NCBI GenBank assembly: GCA_003731675.1
Contig: RCNQ01000044.1
Span: forward strand, 1 to 11,568
DNA from: Bacteroidetes/Chlorobi group bacterium ChocPot_Mid
GTDB taxonomy: Bacteria > Bacteroidota > Ignavibacteria > Kapaibacteriales > UBA2268
DNA length: 11,568 nt
Direction: 5' to 3'
The notes under the pieces were generated by a model. That model did no database searches. It was given only the letters and a program-made list of their open reading frames with translations, and was not told the DNA's origin. The first letter of the stretch is position 1. Each line of letters opens with the position of its first letter. Made by a program: the position numbers and the translations under genes. Below are positions 7,235 through 11,568 of the stretch, one piece after another.

Positions 7235-8803
7235 ATGGAACAAAAAGGGAAGATACTTTGGATAGACGATGAAATAGAGTTGCTTCGTCCCCACATATTG
7301 TTACTGCAACAAAGCGGCTATGATGTTGAAACAGCGACAAACGGAGAAGATGGTATCGAATTGGTACGTCAGAAGCATTTCGATTTGGTATTCCTTGATG
7401 AATCAATGGTAGGATTGAGTGGACTGGATGTTTTACCATTTTTAAAGGAAATTGACCCATCAACCCCGATAATAATGGCAACAAAGAATGAAGCTGAGAG
7501 TGTTATGGAAGAAGCCATAGGTTCTAAGATAGATGATTATCTGACCAAGCCATTAAATCCTGCACAAATAATTGCGGCTTGCAAGAAGTTTTTAGATTCA
7601 AGGCGATTGAGAAGTTCAAAACTTGCACAGGAGTATTTGAAGGGTTTTAATGAAATAGCACGAAGACTTTTTGAACCATTGGAATGGAAGGATTGGGTTG
7701 ATATATATCAAAAGTTGGTTTCATGGTCAATGGAGTTGGACAGGAACCCTGAGTTGGGATTTGACCAGACATTAAGGGACCAATGGAGGGAGTGTAATTC
7801 TGAGTTTTGTAAGTTTGTAGAGACAAATTATAAGAGGTGGTTGAAAACTGACAAAGATGATAGTTTGCCATTGACATCACCGGAGATTGTAAGGCAATAT
7901 TTGTTTCCATTGCTAAAATCGGGTAAGCCGACTGTATTTTTTGTTATAGATTGTATGCGTCTCGACCAATGGCTGATAATGGAAGAGCATTTGAGGCAGT
8001 ATTATTATTTTGAGAAGGATTTTTATAGTGCGATATTGCCAACAGCAACTCCTTATGCAAGGAATGCAATTTTTGCAGGGCTTTATCCATCAGAAATTCA
8101 ATCTAATTATCCTCAATATTGGGTGAATGTCTCAAATACTGAAGAACATAAAGCAAATGCGTATGAAGAGCAATTGATGCTTGAGCAGTTGAGTCGGAAG
8201 AAGATAAAGTTAAATAGTACTTTGAATTATATAAAAATTCATGAGACTGATTTCGGGAGGAAAATAGAGAAGGATATTTCGAATTTATCGAAGAGCCATT
8301 TGACGACAATAGTAATAAATGCTGTTGATATGATAGCTCATTCGAGGTCGGACTTTGCTATATTGAAGGAGATAGCTCCAGATGAATCTGCGTATCGTTC
8401 TTTGACTAATTCTTGGTTTCAGCATTCGAGTTTGTTTGGGATGTTGAAAGCATTGGCAGAGATGGATGTGAATATTGTGATAACGACTGACCATGGTTCG
8501 ATAAGGTGTATGAGGGGTGTGAAGGTTTTGGGTGACAGGGATACTTCTACAAATCTTCGTTATAAGTTTGGTAAGAATGTTAAGGCAGAGCAGAGGCATG
8601 CGATGCATATTAAGGACCCATTGGAATTCAAGTTACCGAGTATTGGTCTGACGATAAATAATATTATAGCCAAGGAGGATTATTATTTTGTATATCCTAC
8701 GGATTTTAATCAATATTTGCAAAAGTACAAGGATTCATTCCAGCATGGGGGAATATCGATGGAGGAGATGATAGTGCCGGTGATTAAACTGATAAGGAAA
8801 TGA
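7235..8803 (+). CDS. porX: PorX-type response regulator with PglZ domain
   Basis: This gene encodes 522 residues, close to known PorX proteins. Residues 1 to about 120 are a CheY-like receiver: acidic pair Asp11/Asp12, phospho-acceptor Asp55 in FLDES, Thr83 and Lys105 in LTKP. A helical linker (about 120-220) leads to a PglZ/alkaline-phosphatase-superfamily domain. Its likely metal ligands and catalytic residues are Asp239 (VIDCMRLDQ), Thr270/Thr272 (LPTATPYARN), Asp365/His369 (NAVDMIAH), Asp419/His420 (TTDHG) and His504 (FQHGG). In Bacteroidota, PorX works with the sensor PorY to control the type IX secretion system, and its PglZ domain has been reported to cleave oligonucleotides. No sensor kinase or type IX structural gene is in the window, so this role is transferred from the family. 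Its stop overlaps the ATG of the dehydrogenase gene. No DNA-binding domain is visible, as is usual for the family. Confidence 0.92.
   Translation: MEQKGKILWIDDEIELLRPHILLLQQSGYDVETATNGEDGIELVRQKHFDLVFLDESMVGLSGLDVLPFLKEIDPSTPIIMATKNEAESVMEEAIGSKIDDYLTKPLNPAQIIAACKKFLDSRRLRSSKLAQEYLKGFNEIARRLFEPLEWKDWVDIYQKLVSWSMELDRNPELGFDQTLRDQWRECNSEFCKFVETNYKRWLKTDKDDSLPLTSPEIVRQYLFPLLKSGKPTVFFVIDCMRLDQWLIMEEHLRQYYYFEKDFYSAILPTATPYARNAIFAGLYPSEIQSNYPQYWVNVSNTEEHKANAYEEQLMLEQLSRKKIKLNSTLNYIKIHETDFGRKIEKDISNLSKSHLTTIVINAVDMIAHSRSDFAILKEIAPDESAYRSLTNSWFQHSSLFGMLKALAEMDVNIVITTDHGSIRCMRGVKVLGDRDTSTNLRYKFGKNVKAEQRHAMHIKDPLEFKLPSIGLTINNIIAKEDYYFVYPTDFNQYLQKYKDSFQHGGISMEEMIVPVIKLIRK
8794..8798 (+). promoter_or_regulatory. 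Ribosome binding site for the dehydrogenase, inside porX
   Basis: AAGGA in the last codons of porX is followed by three consecutive in-frame ATG codons at 8800, 8803 and 8806. Spacing is 1, 4 and 7 bp respectively, so on spacing alone 8806 is the best start. The first ATG forms the ATGA overlap with the porX stop. Confidence 0.5.
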
Positions 8804-9570
8804 TGATGACTAAAAATATTATAATAACTGGTGCTTCGAGGGGTATTGGAAGAGAGATGGCTTTGGAGTTGGGAAAGCAAGGGCATAATCTATTGCTTTT
8901 AGCAAGGGATGAGGATAAGTTGAAATCTGTTTGTGATGAGTTAAAAGATAGTAATATTTCGGTTCATTACTTGAAATGTGACGTAACTGAAAAATCCGAG
9001 GTCAATGATGCAATCGAATATGCAAAGAGGTTGATGGGGACTATAGATATTGCAATATTGAATTCGGGTGTAGCGGGTTCGGGATATTTTAAGGATTTTC
9101 AGAGTGATAAGCTGAGGAATATTTTTGATGTAAATGTTTTTGGGATTGCATATTTTATGGAGGGTTTGATTCCGATAATGAAGGAGCAGGGGTATGGGAC
9201 AATTGCTGGGGTTAGTTCTTTGGCAGATTTGAGGGGGATTCCCGGGAATGCGGCTTATTGTGCAAGTAAGAGTTCTGTAACTTTTTTGTTAGATGCGGCA
9301 AGGGTTGAATTGGCGGAATATGGAATAAGTGTTATTACTATCAAGCCTGGATTTGTGAAATCTGATATGACGGCAAATAATGCATTTTTTATGCCATTTT
9401 TAATGGAATCTGAGGAAGCGGCAAAGATAATTGTGAATGGTATAATGTCAGGGAAAAAGCGGATAGCGTTTCCTTTACCTATGGTTTTTTTGTCTTGGTT
9501 GGGGAAAATTGTTCCATCCACTTTATTTGAGTATTTAATTGGGCTTTATGGGAAACCTATAAATCAATGA
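8800..9570 (+). CDS. Short-chain dehydrogenase/reductase (classical SDR)
   Basis: This gene encodes 256 residues from the ATG at 8800, or 254 from the ATG at 8806. It has a Rossmann fold with TGASRGIG (10-17) for NAD(P) binding, Asp61-Val for the adenine pocket, LNSG (87-90, in place of the usual NNAG), Asn112, catalytic Ser139/Ser140, and Tyr153-x3-Lys157 in AAYCASK. Pro183-Gly184 follows the sixth strand. Arg13, one residue after the Ala of the glycine motif, suggests NADP(H) preference. The hydrophobic C-terminus (about 222-250, FPLPMVFLSWLG) may associate with membrane. The substrate cannot be told from sequence; SDRs act on alcohols, ketones, sugars and acyl chains. It overlaps porX by 4 bp, so translation is probably coupled, and its stop is only 11 bp from the convergent pyruvate kinase stop. 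Confidence 0.92.
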   Translation: MMMTKNIIITGASRGIGREMALELGKQGHNLLLLARDEDKLKSVCDELKDSNISVHYLKCDVTEKSEVNDAIEYAKRLMGTIDIAILNSGVAGSGYFKDFQSDKLRNIFDVNVFGIAYFMEGLIPIMKEQGYGTIAGVSSLADLRGIPGNAAYCASKSSVTFLLDAARVELAEYGISVITIKPGFVKSDMTANNAFFMPFLMESEEAAKIIVNGIMSGKKRIAFPLPMVFLSWLGKIVPSTLFEYLIGLYGKPINQ

Positions 9571-9581
9571 GTGAATATAAA

Positions 9582-11000
9582 TTAGACCTGATAGACTTTA
9601 ATAATGTTATCCTGCATGATTTTTTTTGCAGTTAAACCTGCGATAAAAACAACAAAATCGCCATTTTTTATAGAGCTGATATTTTTTAATATTTCAGAGA
9701 ATTTTTCGAATATATTTTCATGGTTATTTTCTGGTTGGATACAAATGGCTTTGACTCCCCAAATAAAGGATTGCATACGTCGTTGAATATTAGGGCTGTC
9801 GGTTAAAACGATGATTGGTGTTACTGGTCTGTATTTAGCTATATTTTTAGCAGTGAATCCTGAGCTTGTGTAAGCAACGATAGCTGATGCTTTTATTTGT
9901 TCGGCAATAACGACAGAAGCTTTTGCCATAGCGTCAGAAATATTTTGTTTAATATCGGCAGGAATTTCCAGGGAATCACTTTTTTGATTGAATTTTTGTT
10001 CTATTTCCGCAATAATCTTTGTCATGAAATTAACAGAATCGAAAGGGAATTGACCGACACTGGTTTCAGCGCTGAGCATGACGCAGTCGCAACCATCGAG
10101 GACAGCATTAGCAACATCGCTTGCTTCGGCTCTTGTAGGTCGGGGGTTGTTAATCATTGATTCGAGCATTTGTGTTGCTATAATTACGGGTTTGCCATGG
10201 TAATTGCATTTTTTAATAATTTCTTTTTGAATTACAGGTACTTTTTCAGGTGGTAATTCGAGACCCAAGTCACCACGTGCAACCATAATACCGTCAGATT
10301 CATTTATTATTGAGTCAATATTAGCAATGGCTTCAGGTCTTTCGATTTTTGAGATGATAGGAACAGAGTTTCCAAAGATTTTCATTGCAGTTTTTAATTC
10401 AAAAATATCTCTTTCTGAACGGACGAAAGAGAGAGCAACGGCATCAATACCTGATTCAAGACCAAATTTTAAGTCATCTAAGTCTTTTTTACTCATAGAT
10501 GGAGCTGAAAATGAAACACCTGGAGCGACAATACCTTTGTTGTCTTTAAGAATACCACCTTTAATTACTTTTGTGATAATGTTGTTATCAATAATATTTT
10601 TGACTTCGAGAATGATATAGCCATCATCGAGTAATAGTGTGTTCCCCTGAGATAATTCCTGAGGAAGTCTGGTATAAGTTGTTGAAACTTGATTTTTGTT
10701 ACCTAATGAAGTAAGTGAAGATGAAATGATAAATTCCTGAGCATTTTCAAGATTAGCCGAGCCATTTTCGAATTTACCGATGCGGATTTTTGGACCCTGC
10801 AAATCGAGTAAAATGGCAATGGGTTTTTCGGTGGTTTCTGATGCTTTTCTTATATCAGCAATGTTTTTTAAATGATATTCATGGTTTCCATGTGAAAAGT
10901 TGAGTCGGGCGGCATCCATTCCGTTATCAATTAACTTGATTATATTTTCAACACCTTGTGTTGAAGGACCTATGGTGCAAATAATTTTTGTTTTTCTCAT
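9582..11000 (-). CDS. pyk: Pyruvate kinase
   Basis: This gene encodes 472 residues, full length for the common bacterial form without the extra C-terminal PEP-utiliser domain. It converts phosphoenolpyruvate and ADP to pyruvate and ATP in the last step of glycolysis. Key parts are present: RTKIICTIGP-like N-terminus (Lys3 to Pro12), Arg32-Leu-Asn-Phe-Ser-His, catalytic Lys218 in ISKIERPEA, metal ligands Glu220 and Asp244 (MVARGDLGLELP), and the PNPRPTRAEASDVANAV-like segment ending at LSAETSVG. A C-terminal alpha/beta domain, the usual effector site, spans about 350-472. It is transcribed leftward downstream of rubrerythrin, with a stem-loop between them, and converges on the SDR gene with no terminator hairpin in the 11-bp gap. 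Confidence 0.97.
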   Translation of the reverse strand: MRKTKIICTIGPSTQGVENIIKLIDNGMDAARLNFSHGNHEYHLKNIADIRKASETTEKPIAILLDLQGPKIRIGKFENGSANLENAQEFIISSSLTSLGNKNQVSTTYTRLPQELSQGNTLLLDDGYIILEVKNIIDNNIITKVIKGGILKDNKGIVAPGVSFSAPSMSKKDLDDLKFGLESGIDAVALSFVRSERDIFELKTAMKIFGNSVPIISKIERPEAIANIDSIINESDGIMVARGDLGLELPPEKVPVIQKEIIKKCNYHGKPVIIATQMLESMINNPRPTRAEASDVANAVLDGCDCVMLSAETSVGQFPFDSVNFMTKIIAEIEQKFNQKSDSLEIPADIKQNISDAMAKASVVIAEQIKASAIVAYTSSGFTAKNIAKYRPVTPIIVLTDSPNIQRRMQSFIWGVKAICIQPENNHENIFEKFSEILKNISSIKNGDFVVFIAGLTAKKIMQDNIIKVYQV

Positions 11001-11026
11001 ATTTACTCTGGGATATTTTGAGACAG

Positions 11027-11063
11027 GTGAGGATTTGAAATTTAAACAATATCAAATCCTCAC
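11027..11063. promoter_or_regulatory. Perfect 12-bp stem-loop between rubrerythrin and pyk
   Basis: GTGAGGATTTGA (11027-11038) and TCAAATCCTCAC (11052-11063) are perfect complements with a 13-base AT-rich loop. In the leftward transcript the hairpin begins 1 base after the rubrerythrin TAA and ends 26 bases before the pyk ATG. No T-run follows (the next bases are CTGTCTC), so it is not a classical intrinsic terminator. It may be a 3'-end stabiliser, a processing site, a weak terminator or an operator. Confidence 0.6.
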
Positions 11064-11064
11064 T

Positions 11065-11568
11065 TTAATGTAAAGAAAATAAATCATTAAGAGGATGATT
11101 GTTTTGGTAATTATCCTCTTTTACTTGGAAATAAGCTTGCGGATGTAAGCAAGCCGGGCATTGTTTAGGAGCAGAATCTCCTTCGTGTACATAGCCACAG
11201 TTGGTGCATTTCCAAAATACCTTTCCATCCTTTTTGAAAACTTTTCCTTCTTCGATATTTTTAAGAAGTTTTAAATATCTTTTTTCGTGTTCTGCTTCAA
11301 CACGAGCAATCATAGTCCAAGCGGCGGCGATTTCGTTGAAACCTTCTTCCTTAGCAATTTTTGCAAAATCGGGATAGAGTTCAGTCCATTCCTCGTTTTC
11401 GCCAGAGGCGGCAGCTTTCAGGTTTTCAATTGTAGTACCTATTTTACCAGCAGGGTATGTAGCTGTAATTTCGACCATTCTTCCTTCGAGGAATTTGAAG
11501 AATCTTTTAGCGTGTTCTTTTTCCTGTAAGGCAGTTTCAATAAAGATATTTGCAATTTGTTCGAAACC
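11065..11568 (-). CDS. rbr: Rubrerythrin, N-terminus cut by window edge
   Basis: The frame is open to the right edge: the ATG at 11478 is internal, because 30 further in-frame codons upstream of it encode conserved rubrerythrin sequence. 167 residues are visible and about 25-30 are missing. Rubrerythrin reduces hydrogen peroxide in the cytoplasm of anaerobes and microaerophiles, using a diiron site and a rubredoxin centre. Diiron ligands visible are Glu16 and His19 (QEKEHAKRFF), Glu57 and Glu60 (GENEEWTELYP), and Glu91 and His94 (RVEAEHEKRY). The rubredoxin domain has Cys121/Cys124 (KCTNCGYV) and Cys137/Cys140 (CPAC). The usual YEHT next to the ligand is EEWT here. A 17-residue Asn/His-containing tail follows the rubredoxin domain and is slightly longer than typical. 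Neighbouring pyk lies 64 bp downstream, so read-through transcription is possible. Confidence 0.95.
   Translation of the reverse strand, partial: GFEQIANIFIETALQEKEHAKRFFKFLEGRMVEITATYPAGKIGTTIENLKAAASGENEEWTELYPDFAKIAKEEGFNEIAAAWTMIARVEAEHEKRYLKLLKNIEEGKVFKKDGKVFWKCTNCGYVHEGDSAPKQCPACLHPQAYFQVKEDNYQNNHPLNDLFSLH
11089..11120. repeat. Inverted repeat inside the 3' end of rubrerythrin
   Basis: AAGAGGATGATT (11089-11100) and AATTATCCTCTT (11109-11120) form a 12-bp stem with one G-T position and an 8-base loop. It lies in the codons for the C-terminal tail. It shares the GAGGAT/ATCCTC core with the stem-loop at 11027-11063, so the two could pair with each other as well as alone. Confidence 0.5.

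Noticed and set aside
11476..11478. ATG as the rubrerythrin start
   Set aside because: Thirty in-frame codons upstream encode conserved rubrerythrin sequence including the first Glu-x-x-His iron-binding motif, so the Met is internal and the gene is cut by the window edge.

Overview
The window is AT-rich and densely coded, with no RNA genes, insertion sequences or CRISPR arrays. It looks like chromosome from a member of the Bacteroidota/Chlorobiota/Ignavibacteriota (FCB) group. The strongest pointer is a complete PorX-type response regulator (receiver plus PglZ domain), the regulator linked to type IX secretion in Bacteroidota. Mostly weak Shine-Dalgarno sequences, A/T-rich leaders, a patatin fused to an Omp85 barrel and a SPOR/TPR envelope protein fit the same group and a Gram-negative envelope. 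Rubrerythrin suggests an anaerobic or microaerophilic life. The phylum is an inference and the species cannot be named.

Layout. (1) Positions 1-1608, + strand: the 3' part of a large, low-complexity repeat protein of the tail-fibre/adhesin kind. It ends at a strong UUCG hairpin terminator that also works in the opposite direction. (2) Positions 1721-6931, - strand: five tightly packed genes read leftward, namely a DJ-1/PfpI protein, acylphosphatase, patatin-POTRA-barrel outer-membrane protein, TPR-SPOR periplasmic protein, and a cytoplasmic protein of unknown function. The first three are joined by ATGA and TAATG stop/start overlaps. (3) Positions 6932-7234: an AT-rich divergent intergenic region. 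(4) Positions 7235-9570, + strand: porX, overlapping a short-chain dehydrogenase. (5) Positions 9582-11568, - strand: pyruvate kinase preceded by rubrerythrin, which runs off the right edge, with a perfect 12-bp stem-loop between them.

How the genes may work together. The leftward cluster mixes small-molecule or stress functions (DJ-1, acylphosphatase) with envelope functions (a predicted surface-delivered lipase and a peptidoglycan-binding protein). A shared envelope role for the last members is plausible but not shown. porX and the dehydrogenase are translationally coupled, although no functional link is evident. Pyruvate kinase and rubrerythrin are ordinary housekeeping and stress genes.

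No clearly new system is visible. The points most worth a second look are the two-tier repeat structure of the first gene, the apparent three-POTRA patatin/Omp85 fusion inside a coupled operon, and the hairpins between rubrerythrin and pyruvate kinase.
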